Assembly: GCF_028331445.1 (NCBI RefSeq)
Contig: NZ_JAQMHX010000009.1
Span: forward strand, 186,001 to 250,000
DNA from: Candidatus Phyllobacterium onerii
Lineage (GTDB): Bacteria > Pseudomonadota > Alphaproteobacteria > Rhizobiales > Rhizobiaceae
DNA: 64,000 nucleotides
Reading direction: 5' to 3'
The notes beneath the pieces were generated by a model that did not search any database, had not been told where the DNA came from, and was given only the letters and a program-made list of their open reading frames with translations. Position 1 is the first letter of the stretch. Each line of letters begins with the position of its first letter. The translations under genes were made by a program, and so were the position numbers. Shown here one piece after another: positions 8,047-15,662 of this stretch.

Positions 8047-8952
8047 TCAGGACCTCGCTGCCATCGACCGGTAATGGGAAACAGTATGCGAAATGCCTTC
8101 GCGCAATGGCGTAAAAGGCATTGCTCCAAGCAGCGTGCGATTGTCGGTCGGAGCGATGTTTGACGCCATCGGAACGGCCGCTCCGGCGAAATCGATCCTT
8201 GCTTCTGGAACCTCCGCCACGATCGCGGCGATCACATCGGGCACATCTTCTGTAGCGCCGCCCAGTGAAACCGCGTGGGCGCCTTCAAATGGCCGCGTTG
8301 CCGCTGCGGCAAAGGCAGCCGCCACGTCTGCAACAAAAACCAGATCCTGCGGACCGGAATAGCCGATCGTATAGGCATTGCCCGCAACTGCTTCGCGGCA
8401 GGCGATCGTTGGGCCGGCCGTAAGCCCGACCTCGCGGCCGGGGCCATAAACGACTGTCGGGCGCAGACCGATGCTGGCAATGCCGGCATCATGCCAATAG
8501 GCGCGCGCGCTGCCTTCACAGGCGAGCTTGAAAGCTCCATATTGCGTAACTGGATAGGGCGTGGCGCCGTCATCGGGACCGAACACCGCCGCACTGCTCG
8601 CATACGCAACACGCCGGATTCCATTGGTCTTAGCTGCTTCGAAGACGTTCAGCGTCCCGATCAGATTGACCTTGGCGCCAAGAACGGGATCGTTCTTGCA
8701 AGGCGGGGTCAGCAAGGCCGCCAGGTGAATGATAGACGAACAGTCACGCGCCGCCTCGTTCAGAGCATCTCCATCGGTGATGTCGCCTTGGAACCACTCG
8801 ACGCGATCAGCCTGTTCGCCGGCGATCTCCCGCAGGATACGGCGATCGGTCGCGCGGTCGAAAATGCGGACCGCATGGCCCTGCGCGGTCAGCGCCTTGA
8901 GGATCCAGCCGCCCAGGAAACCCGCACCGCCGGTGACTAATATCCGTGTCAT
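8047..8952 (-). CDS. NAD-dependent epimerase/dehydratase family protein
   Basis: A 301-residue extended-SDR protein. The cofactor motif VTGGAGFLGGWIL is at residues 6-18 and the active-site Tyr and Lys are in YGAFKLACEG. A Ser/Thr-containing stretch, AYASSAAVFG, matches the third catalytic position. Members epimerise, dehydrate or oxidise sugars and related alcohols. The start overlaps the stop of the upstream gene by four bases (ATGA). A gap of 207 bases separates it from the binding-protein gene, where an internal promoter could lie. Confidence 0.88.
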   Translation of the reverse strand: MTRILVTGGAGFLGGWILKALTAQGHAVRIFDRATDRRILREIAGEQADRVEWFQGDITDGDALNEAARDCSSIIHLAALLTPPCKNDPVLGAKVNLIGTLNVFEAAKTNGIRRVAYASSAAVFGPDDGATPYPVTQYGAFKLACEGSARAYWHDAGIASIGLRPTVVYGPGREVGLTAGPTIACREAVAGNAYTIGYSGPQDLVFVADVAAAFAAAATRPFEGAHAVSLGGATEDVPDVIAAIVAEVPEARIDFAGAAVPMASNIAPTDNRTLLGAMPFTPLREGISHTVSHYRSMAARS

Positions 8953-9647
8953 GAGCGAGCCCTCATGTCTTCTGCCGTGAGGGAAAATGCCGTTTCATAG
9001 ATATTGCTGACAGGGCCGGCTAAAACGCCGCCGGCAAGCGCCAGCCGCTCGACCTCGGGCAAGGCGGATTGCAAACCTGGGCTGGACGAGCCCTCGATCA
9101 GGATCACGACATCAAATCCAGTCTCGCGCATGTCCTTGCGCAACTCGGTTTCGCGTGTGCGCACGCTGGAAACCTCGGTGCGGGAAACACCGATGTGAAC
9201 GCTGGAGACGCCACGCACGGCCAGAATGGCTTCGGCAAGCAACTGCGCCTTTTCCTTCAACTGCTTTTCGCCATCGTCGCCTGCGAGGTCGACGCGGATC
9301 GTCGCCATGCTGCCGCCATCGCCATTGCCGGCTGTCGCGATCGTCTCGCAGGCAACGCGCAGGAAATTCTGGAAGCTCGGCGCGATAGTGGCCGTCCACG
9401 ACGTCGGGTTGTTGAGGCGCTCGAGATAATCGGGCGATCGGAAGGTTTCGAGGCTTTCGCCTGCATAGATCGTACCGAAGGCGTAGCGGGACGCATTGGG
9501 CGCGTGCAAACGCTTGCCCGTGGTAAAACCAGGGATGGACAAGCGTTCCGGCATATGTTCGCGCGTATGCCACTCAATGTAGTCGCCAACAGCGCCCTCG
9601 GCGATGTCATGCCACATAACGAGAAAGGCAGAGCCCTTCAGTCCCAT
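8949..9647 (-). CDS. unassigned protein with a probable EthD/DUF4286-like ferredoxin-type fold
   Basis: A 232-residue soluble protein beginning MGLKGSAFLVMWHDI, followed by a YIEWHTREHMPERL segment. Such WH..EHxPER patterns are seen in small alpha/beta-barrel proteins of the EthD type, which often accompany ring-cleaving or aromatic-degrading enzymes. The C-terminal half seems to repeat the fold more weakly. The ATG at 9647 follows GGGAGGAG; an extension to 9695 would remove it from its ribosome-binding site. It is the first gene of the operon. The family call is tentative and the activity unknown. Confidence 0.72.
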   Translation of the reverse strand: MGLKGSAFLVMWHDIAEGAVGDYIEWHTREHMPERLSIPGFTTGKRLHAPNASRYAFGTIYAGESLETFRSPDYLERLNNPTSWTATIAPSFQNFLRVACETIATAGNGDGGSMATIRVDLAGDDGEKQLKEKAQLLAEAILAVRGVSSVHIGVSRTEVSSVRTRETELRKDMRETGFDVVILIEGSSSPGLQSALPEVERLALAGGVLAGPVSNIYETAFSLTAEDMRARS

Positions 9648-9721
9648 TCTTTTTCTCCTCCCATTCGCCTGTCCGTTGCTGCTCCCGCTTGACAAGCAGG
9701 TCGTTTCCGACCCATGTAGGC

Positions 9722-9752
9722 TACTAGAATGTTAGTATGTTGCAAATGTCAA
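9722..9752. promoter_or_regulatory. probable operator and minus-strand promoter in the divergent region
   Basis: TACTA at 9722-9726 and TAGTA at 9733-9737 form an inverted repeat with a 6-base spacer. This kind of short palindrome is bound by FCD-type GntR regulators. On the minus strand, TTGACA (9752-9747) could be the -35 of the large operon, which would place the palindrome over its -10 region. Part of the motif (ACTAACATTCT on the minus strand) recurs as ACTAGCATTCT upstream of the GntR gene at 11481. Confidence 0.45.
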
Positions 9753-9801
9753 GCGCCACTTTTTGCCAAACAGACGTGCAGGGACAAGATTGGGAGACCA
9801 A

Positions 9802-10542
9802 ATGACGGAAAAAGAAACACCACGCGTTGCAGTCGTAACGGGAGGAGCAGGCGGTCTCGGATTTCCGATCGCAGCACGTCTGGCAGCCAAGGGCCACAAG
9901 GTCGCCCTTTGGGATATCAATCGCGAGAGCGTCGAGGAAGCGGCGGCGAAACTGCCGGGCGCGAAAGGTTATGTCGTCGACGTGACGGACGCAGCGGCCG
10001 TCGATGCGGCAATGAAAGATGTCGTGGCCGACATGGGGCCGCTTGGCATTCTCGTCACCGGTGCAGGGCATAACGGCCCAGTCGAAAGCTTCGCGAAATA
10101 CCCGTTGGACGGCTGGCGGTTTGTCATGTCGCTCAACCTCGACGCGGTTTTTATCTGCTGCCAGGCAGCGGTCCGCGAAATGCTGAAGACCGGCTATGGC
10201 CGAATCGTCAACATCGCCTCGATCGCCGGCAAGGAGGGCAATCCCAATGCAGTGGCCTATTCCGCATCCAAGGGAGGCGTCATCGCCCTGACCAAATCGG
10301 TGGGCAAGGAGCTCGCGACCACCGAGATCCGGGTGAACTGCGTCACGCCTGCGGCAATCGAAACCGAGATGATGAACCAGCTGACGCCGGAATTCCGGGC
10401 CTATGTGACCGCGAAAATTCCTGTCGGCCGGCTGGGCCAGGCCGATGAGGTCGCAGCGCTCGTCTCGTGGCTGGCTTCGGAGGAATGTTCGTTCTCGACG
10501 GGGGCAGTCTTTGACGTCTCCGGCGGCCGTGCGACGTATTGA
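9802..10542 (+). CDS. short-chain dehydrogenase/reductase
   Basis: A 246-residue classical SDR. The cofactor motif VTGGAGGLGFPIA is near residue 10, NIASIAG is the Ser-bearing strand and YSASKGG carries catalytic Tyr and Lys. The C-terminus VFDVSGGRATY is typical. The ATG at 9802 has GGGAGA upstream; an earlier start at 9763 would read through the promoter region. It is divergent from the large minus-strand operon and starts the plus-strand unit with the isomerase-like gene 8 bases downstream. It is likely a ring-alcohol or sugar-acid dehydrogenase, with substrate unknown. Confidence 0.9.
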   Translation: MTEKETPRVAVVTGGAGGLGFPIAARLAAKGHKVALWDINRESVEEAAAKLPGAKGYVVDVTDAAAVDAAMKDVVADMGPLGILVTGAGHNGPVESFAKYPLDGWRFVMSLNLDAVFICCQAAVREMLKTGYGRIVNIASIAGKEGNPNAVAYSASKGGVIALTKSVGKELATTEIRVNCVTPAAIETEMMNQLTPEFRAYVTAKIPVGRLGQADEVAALVSWLASEECSFSTGAVFDVSGGRATY

Positions 10543-10550
10543 GGCCTGAC

Positions 10551-11369
10551 ATGTACAAGCAATATCCACTTTCACTCGCCTTCCTCACTGTACAGGGCTG
10601 CCCGCCACTTGAGCACGTGAAGGCAGCCGCCCAGTCCGGCTACGATATGGCTGGGCTGCGGCTCATCGCTCCGCATGGCCTGGAACTCGCCCATCCTATC
10701 GTCGGAAACACGCCTCTGATCCGAGAAATCAAAACAACGGCCGCCGATCTCGGGATATCCTTCTACGACGGCGAAGTGTTCACGCTGCTACCGGAGACCG
10801 ATGTCGAAAGCTGGTTGCCTGTGATCGAGGTAGCAGCTGAATTCGGCATGCCTGTGATGCAGATCACCTGCGAAGACCCTGACCTTTCCCGGGCGAGCGA
10901 CAACCTTGGCCGGATCGCAGACGCTGCAGCACAGCACGGCATGAAAATGGCCATCGAATTCATGCGCTGGCGCTCCACCGCAACGATCCAGGATGCGGCC
11001 CGCCTTGCCGCTGCATCGGGACGCGACAATGTGGGGATTCTCCTCGACGCCCTGCATCTGTCGCGGTCCGGTGGAAGTCCTGCCGATGTCGCTGCTTTGC
11101 CAGCGGGCCAGGTTCTTTACCTTCAGCTCTGCGATGCTCCAGCGAGGCAGCCAGCCGATAATGCCGCCTGTATCGCGGAAGCAAGAACTGGGCGAATGTT
11201 TCCAGGCGATGGCGGACTGTGGCTGAACGAGCTGATGTCCGTCCTGCCCCGCGACATTACCATCAGCATCGAGACACCCCACAAGGGCGATTCGACGTTA
11301 GGTTTCGCCGAGCGGGCCGAAAAGGGCATGGCGGCCACACGCCGTTTTCTTGACGCGCTCGATAGCTGA
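10551..11369 (+). CDS. TIM-barrel sugar-phosphate isomerase/epimerase-like protein
   Basis: A 272-residue protein of the AP-endonuclease-2/xylose-isomerase-like TIM barrel superfamily. Metal-ligand-like positions are visible in AIEFMRW, ILLDALHL, LYLQLCDA and ISIETP. Superfamily members include isomerases, epimerases and dehydratases such as IolE and QuiC. The ATG at 10551 lies 8 bases after the SDR stop, with GAGG six bases upstream. It is clearly related in layout to the gene at 13435-14280 (shared start YxLS, AGYD/SGYD and LQLCDA/FQICDA stretches), suggesting duplication. Reaction unknown. Confidence 0.85.
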   Translation: MYKQYPLSLAFLTVQGCPPLEHVKAAAQSGYDMAGLRLIAPHGLELAHPIVGNTPLIREIKTTAADLGISFYDGEVFTLLPETDVESWLPVIEVAAEFGMPVMQITCEDPDLSRASDNLGRIADAAAQHGMKMAIEFMRWRSTATIQDAARLAAASGRDNVGILLDALHLSRSGGSPADVAALPAGQVLYLQLCDAPARQPADNAACIAEARTGRMFPGDGGLWLNELMSVLPRDITISIETPHKGDSTLGFAERAEKGMAATRRFLDALDS

Positions 11370-11423
11370 TGGCAACGGAGTTATTGAAGACTATTGCTTT
11401 CGTCGCGGCCTGCGTCATAGAGG

Positions 11424-11434
11424 ACTAGCATTCT
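11424..11434 (+). promoter_or_regulatory. candidate GntR half-site upstream of its own gene
   Basis: ACTAGCATTCT here matches ten of eleven bases of ACTAACATTCT in the divergent region near 9.73 kb (minus strand). It lies 47 bases upstream of the GntR start codon, fitting autoregulation. One arm only is well conserved, so this is a weak site. Confidence 0.35.
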
Positions 11435-11480
11435 TCTGCACGATGGATGGGTACCGGCGAACATTGGGAGGACCGTAGGA

Positions 11481-12194
11481 ATGGATCAAAGGCCACGATC
11501 CTCGCTGGGCGTTCGGGTGACCGAGAGATTGCGGCGGGCTATCCTCGATGGTGAAATCGAACTGGGCGACGCCTTGTCGGAAGACAAGCTGGCTACCACG
11601 CTCGGCGTCAGCAGAAGCCCGGTCAAGGAGGCCTTTGCGACGCTCGAACAGGAAGGATTGCTCGACGTTCGTCCCCAAAGAGGCAGCTTCGTCTTCCTGC
11701 CGACACATGAGGACACGGTGAACCTCTGCGAATTCCGCAAGATGATTGAAATCGAGGCGCTGCGTCTTGCAATGCAGAGCCGGCGCGACGAAACCCTGGC
11801 GGCCATGCGTACCGCAGCGGACGACATGAACGCCGCCTGTGAAGCCGGCGACAACCTGAACAGCGCGCGCGCCGACGGCCGCTTCCACGACGCTTCGCTC
11901 GAGCATTGCGGAAATCCCTACCTCATCAATGCCTACCGGCTGGTATCGAGCAAAGTAGCCGCACTACGCTCACACCGCTCGACGCTCCCAACGCGCAAAC
12001 AGGCGAGTGGCGAGCATCTTGCCATCGTCGCAATGCTGGAGGCCGGAGATATGGTAAAGGCACTCGAATTGCTCAGCACGCATATTCTGATGATGTCGAA
12101 GCGATACGGCATAGGGACAGAGCCTGCGCGAAGCTCGGGAAGCCGGGCCGCCCGCAGCCCGACACTGGACCATATCGGGCCGCTTCTCGACTGA
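11481..12194 (+). CDS. GntR-family transcriptional regulator, FCD subfamily
   Basis: A 237-residue regulator. The winged helix-turn-helix spans about residues 8-75, with LGVSRSPVKEAFATLEQEGL as recognition region and RGSFVF as the wing. The C-terminal all-helical FCD ligand domain includes RFHDASLEHCGNPYL, whose Asp/His residues usually bind a metal that contacts a carboxylate effector. It lies downstream of the SDR and isomerase-like genes and probably controls the catabolic region. It resembles the second GntR at 14559. Confidence 0.93.
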   Translation: MDQRPRSSLGVRVTERLRRAILDGEIELGDALSEDKLATTLGVSRSPVKEAFATLEQEGLLDVRPQRGSFVFLPTHEDTVNLCEFRKMIEIEALRLAMQSRRDETLAAMRTAADDMNAACEAGDNLNSARADGRFHDASLEHCGNPYLINAYRLVSSKVAALRSHRSTLPTRKQASGEHLAIVAMLEAGDMVKALELLSTHILMMSKRYGIGTEPARSSGSRAARSPTLDHIGPLLD

Positions 12195-12208
12195 GCGGCC
12201 ACTACGTT

Positions 12209-13387
12209 TCATCGACGGCCGCAGCGGTTCCAGCCCCTGCCCGCGTCGCCGAAGGCTTCGCAACCGTCTGCCGTTACCGCAACCGTATCCTCCAGCTTTA
12301 TGAAGCCGAGCCGCGGATGCTGCCAGGTCGTTTCGATCGACAACACCATTCCCGTCTCAAGCGCCAGACCACGATGCGTCGCTGGATACGGGATCGGCCC
12401 GTCATCGAGAAGCCGCGGTGCCTCATGGGAAACCAGCCCCATCCCATGTGCAACGAAACTCATGCGTCCGTCCCGTTTCGCTGACAGGAGCGGCGCGGTT
12501 GCCGCGAAGATGTCCTGGCCGATGGCCCCACTGCGTATCGGTCGTCTGGCTGCTTGCTGTACCTCTTCGATGACTGCCAGCGCATCCTCTAGCTCCGGCG
12601 AAGGCCGGCCGAGGATGCCCATGCGACAAAGATCGCCAATGTAGCCGCGATAGTTTCCGCCCGAATCGAGCGATATGATATCGCCTTCCTGCAAACGTTG
12701 ATTCGAGGGGGCACGGTTGAGGCTCGTCCCCGCCGTAATCAGGCAATATTCGAACACCAGATCGCGCTGCACTTCCTCCCGGCGCAGTATCTCGACGACA
12801 TCGTGCTTGGTCTGGCCGGGTTCTATCCGGGAAAACGTCGCCGTAATGGCGTCGACCACGCGCTCCGATGCCTGCCGGAGATCATCGAGTTCTGCTGGGG
12901 TCTTCACCGCCCGCAGCGATTCCAGAGTTTCGACGCAATCCGAAATCGCAGCATGCGGCAAACCCGCGCGAAGGACCTGAAATGCGTCAGCCGGCAGGAA
13001 ACCCAGTTCCACTCCGATTGTGGATACCGGAATTCCGGACGCTGCTATCCGTTCGAGGCAGTATTGCATCGAATCGACCGATCCCCGTGCGTTCAGGTCG
13101 AGGGTGCCCGGCCAGAAACGACCGAGATCACGCTCGTAACCTTCGTTGGGATTGCCGATATAGGCGGCAAGATCGGGACGACCTCTGGGATAGATCAGGA
13201 TCGGCAGATAGCGACTGAGGCCGGTCGCGTCCATGTAGTCGAACATGAAAAAACGATAGCCGCCGAGCATGTACTGGACATTGTGTTTCGACGACACGAG
13301 AAGCACGTCAAGACCCTTCTCCTGCATCAACAGATCAAGCAACGCCGTGTCGAAAGGCGGCATCGCCGCCGCCCGTGAAGCAGTCAT
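12209..13387 (-). CDS. M24 (pita-bread fold) metallopeptidase-family protein
   Basis: A 392-residue protein with a creatinase-like N-terminal domain and a C-terminal pita-bread domain. The five metal ligands look intact: two Asp in SLDSGGNYRGYIGDL, His in FVAHGMGLVSHE, Glu in LSIETTW and Glu in IKLEDTV. It is therefore probably active as an Xaa-Pro peptidase, creatinase-like amidinohydrolase or related hydrolase. The ATG at 13387 is chosen because GGAGGG lies 5 bases upstream. It is downstream of the isomerase-like gene at 13435 and convergent with the GntR gene. Its role in a ring-acid pathway is unclear; hydrolysis of an amide conjugate is one possibility. Confidence 0.87.
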   Translation of the reverse strand: MTASRAAAMPPFDTALLDLLMQEKGLDVLLVSSKHNVQYMLGGYRFFMFDYMDATGLSRYLPILIYPRGRPDLAAYIGNPNEGYERDLGRFWPGTLDLNARGSVDSMQYCLERIAASGIPVSTIGVELGFLPADAFQVLRAGLPHAAISDCVETLESLRAVKTPAELDDLRQASERVVDAITATFSRIEPGQTKHDVVEILRREEVQRDLVFEYCLITAGTSLNRAPSNQRLQEGDIISLDSGGNYRGYIGDLCRMGILGRPSPELEDALAVIEEVQQAARRPIRSGAIGQDIFAATAPLLSAKRDGRMSFVAHGMGLVSHEAPRLLDDGPIPYPATHRGLALETGMVLSIETTWQHPRLGFIKLEDTVAVTADGCEAFGDAGRGWNRCGRR

Positions 13388-13434
13388 CATTCCCTCCATT
13401 CTTTTCCGCCTGGGCGACCCGCAATATGGCGGCT

Positions 13435-14280
13435 TCAACCTGCAGCGCGTGTGGACCGGGTCGTTCGTGCAGCGTCAAATTCGTCCATGTATGCCCGGGA
13501 GGTTTCCAGCGTCTGCCTGCTCCACTCCGCCGGCCCCACGGTCGCAAGCCTGGAATGACTCGGCACCTCGACACTGACGATCAAGTTGTCGGGCAGCGCG
13601 CCTATGATGCCGGCGACATCGACGCCGCCCTCGCCCGGTAAAAGCCGCTCCTGCCTTGCGGTGAACAGCAGTTCCTCCTTGGTCGTGGGAATTCCGGGCG
13701 GCGCATCACAAATCTGGAAATAGCTCATGCGGGCGGGATCGATCGCGCGGATGTCGGCGAGTGTTGTCTTCGACCGTGCCACGTGGATAATGTCGATCAG
13801 CATCTCGCCGTTCGGGCGCGCGGCCTCGGAGACGATACGGCTGGTCGTGGCCGCATTGTTCAGCGTCGTCCATGGTGTGAATTCGAGATTGATGGTCAGG
13901 CCGAATGGCGCTGCTGCATCACAAAGCAAGCCGTAGGTTTCTGTCATCCGCGCCTCATCCGGATCGTCGCCAGCTACAACGATGGTCCGGGCACCGACCT
14001 TTGCCGACGCTTCCAGCATGGGAAGCCAAAGCTCGACCTCCGACACTCCATCAATGCGGGCAATCTCGACATCCAGCACCTTGACGCCTGTATCGTCGAT
14101 GCGCATCAGCGTTTCGCGAAGCATGGCTGGATCGTTCATCAACGGAAAGGCTTGGCCTCCCGGCAGAGTAGGCATCATGCGGATGCCGGCCAGATCGTAT
14201 CCTGCCTCGGCAGCGAATTCGATCATCTTCGGCGGGCTGGTCTCGAGCGTCATGTACGAAAGCGAATACAGCCTGTTCAT
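13435..14280 (-). CDS. TIM-barrel sugar-phosphate isomerase/epimerase-like protein, second copy
   Basis: A 281-residue relative of the 10551-11369 product. Both start with an aromatic-rich strand and share AGYDLAGIRM-like, LLCDAAAPFGLTINLEF-like and SYFQICDAPPG-like segments. Glu/Asp/His positions expected for a metal-dependent TIM-barrel enzyme are present. AAGGA lies about 8 bases before the ATG at 14280. It heads a minus-strand unit with the M24 gene and is divergent from the second GntR gene. Confidence 0.84.
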   Translation of the reverse strand: MNRLYSLSYMTLETSPPKMIEFAAEAGYDLAGIRMMPTLPGGQAFPLMNDPAMLRETLMRIDDTGVKVLDVEIARIDGVSEVELWLPMLEASAKVGARTIVVAGDDPDEARMTETYGLLCDAAAPFGLTINLEFTPWTTLNNAATTSRIVSEAARPNGEMLIDIIHVARSKTTLADIRAIDPARMSYFQICDAPPGIPTTKEELLFTARQERLLPGEGGVDVAGIIGALPDNLIVSVEVPSHSRLATVGPAEWSRQTLETSRAYMDEFDAARTTRSTRAAG

Positions 14281-14467
14281 GCATTTAGTCCTTTGATTGA
14301 TGTCTATGGGGCGTTGCCAGCGGTCGCATACGTGCCCGCACTCCATACCGCCTTCTGCGATAGTGTTGACATACAGTACCTCATTTGACAAGCATCGTGG
14401 ACAGGTTTGGAGGTAAATCCGATCAAAACGCTGGTGTATCTGGAAAAGGGAAACACAGATTATCGTC

Positions 14468-14543
14468 CGGCATCGATCGTGGAGAGGTCGATGCCGCTAA
14501 ACTAGGACTGACGAATTGACGGTCTGGACGCCCGCGGTATTTA
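14468..14543 (+). promoter_or_regulatory. inverted repeat and promoter before the second GntR gene
   Basis: CGGCATCGA (14468-14476) and TCGATGCCG (14488-14496) form a perfect 9-base inverted repeat with an 11-base spacer. Downstream, TTGACG (14516-14521) and TATTTA (14538-14543), 16 bases apart, make a plausible promoter. Transcription would begin near 14550, leaving a very short leader before the ATG at 14559. Confidence 0.4.
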
Positions 14544-14558
14544 GGGTACAACAAAACC

Positions 14559-15275
14559 ATGAGCGAACAGGAACACGCAGGCATCAAGGCCAACAAGAAC
14601 ATCAATCCGATGAAGAAGAGCCCGATCAGCCGGCAGCAGTCGCTTGCTGCCATCGTGGCCGACAAACTCAAGGCGTCGATTCTCAATCGTGAACTGTCTC
14701 TCGGTGAGGCCCTTTCGGAGGAAAAGATCGCCGCCGCCATGGATGTCAGCCGGACGCCTGTACGCGAAGCGTTGACGATTCTGCAATTGCAAGGACTGAT
14801 TGTCATCCTGGCCCGCCGTGGCAGCTTCGTCTTCAAGCCGAATCGCGAGGAGCTTCATTCACTCGTGGAATATCGCCTCCATCTCGAGATGTTGGCGGCT
14901 GGCTTGGCCGTTGAGCGGGCGCCCAAGGCGCTGCACAGCGCGATGATGGATGCGATAGCCGCGATGGAGAAAGCCCGCGCTGCCGACGATGCGTTGGCCT
15001 ATGCCGAGGCCGATACCCGCTTCCACGATGCCATATTCGAACACTGCGGCAACCCCCTGTTCACCGAAGCCTTCGAAATCGCCGCTGGTCGCATCGCGGC
15101 ACTTCGCGCCCATCTTTCCGAGCAGCTTGGACTACATCGGCAGAAAACCTTCGAAGAACATCAGCAGATGGCGGAGGCGGTCAAACGGCAAGATATCTCG
15201 ACTTTACGCGAGCTGCTTCAGGTGCATATCCAGGCGATGGAGCCGAATTACGCTAGTGCACTGGCAATCCTTTAG
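14559..15275 (+). CDS. GntR-family transcriptional regulator, FCD subfamily, second copy
   Basis: A 238-residue regulator. The helix-turn-helix includes MDVSRTPVREALTILQLQGL with the RRGSFVF wing; the FCD domain includes RFHDAIFEHCGNPLF. It shares many positions with the 11481 regulator, so the two are probably paralogues controlling related units. No strong ribosome-binding site precedes the ATG at 14559, and an inner ATG at 14610 (MKKSPISRQ) is possible. It is divergent from the isomerase-like gene at 13435. Confidence 0.92.
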   Translation: MSEQEHAGIKANKNINPMKKSPISRQQSLAAIVADKLKASILNRELSLGEALSEEKIAAAMDVSRTPVREALTILQLQGLIVILARRGSFVFKPNREELHSLVEYRLHLEMLAAGLAVERAPKALHSAMMDAIAAMEKARAADDALAYAEADTRFHDAIFEHCGNPLFTEAFEIAAGRIAALRAHLSEQLGLHRQKTFEEHQQMAEAVKRQDISTLRELLQVHIQAMEPNYASALAIL

Positions 15276-15419
15276 CCGTATGGGCGGACCGACCCGGACG
15301 TGTGTCTGGCCAGGAATTGCCTCCACAATATTGCTGATGTTTGCGACGTGCAACTGGTTCGTGCTATCCTTGGCGTTACATAATCTGGGTCGGTATGTTT
15401 TGAGGAAAGAGCTGATCTG

Positions 15420-15581
15420 ATGCTTCAATATGCAATCTACTCTTTCGTCATCTGTCTCGCCGTCGGCGGTGGCGCTTGGATATATGCCATATATGACGTT
15501 AAAAAGTCTCAACAACGCCGCGTGGAATTTCAGAAGAAAATCGATGAAATGCGAAAAGGTGGCAGGACTCCGGCCCACTAG
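15420..15581 (+). CDS. small single-pass membrane protein, unrecognised
   Basis: A 53-residue frame beginning MLQYAIYSFVICLAVGGGAW. It has one hydrophobic N-terminal helix of about 23 residues followed by a charged tail (KKSQQRRVEFQKKIDEMRK). GAGGAAAGAG lies upstream of the ATG. The pattern of a membrane anchor with a basic helix is common among small rhizobial inner-membrane proteins, but I cannot name it. Confidence 0.5.
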   Translation: MLQYAIYSFVICLAVGGGAWIYAIYDVKKSQQRRVEFQKKIDEMRKGGRTPAH

Positions 15582-15609
15582 AGCAAATTGAGGGATGGCC
15601 CTTAAGATG

Positions 15610-15636
15610 AAACGGCAGCCGAAGGGGCTGCCGTTT
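15610..15636 (-). terminator. hairpin terminator of homospermidine synthase gene
   Basis: AAACGGCAGCC and GGCTGCCGTTT form a perfect 11-base stem with a 5-base loop. It lies 26 bases past the stop of the homospermidine synthase gene. The stem ends in T/A pairs, giving a short T-run in either direction. Confidence 0.75.
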
Positions 15637-15662
15637 CCTTGTGTAGCTCATCGCTGCTGCTA

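Noticed and set aside
7829..8047. A 72-codon frame between the binding-protein and epimerase genes
   Set aside because: It ends inside the binding-protein start region and has no ribosome-binding site or family resemblance; the gap more likely holds regulatory sequence.
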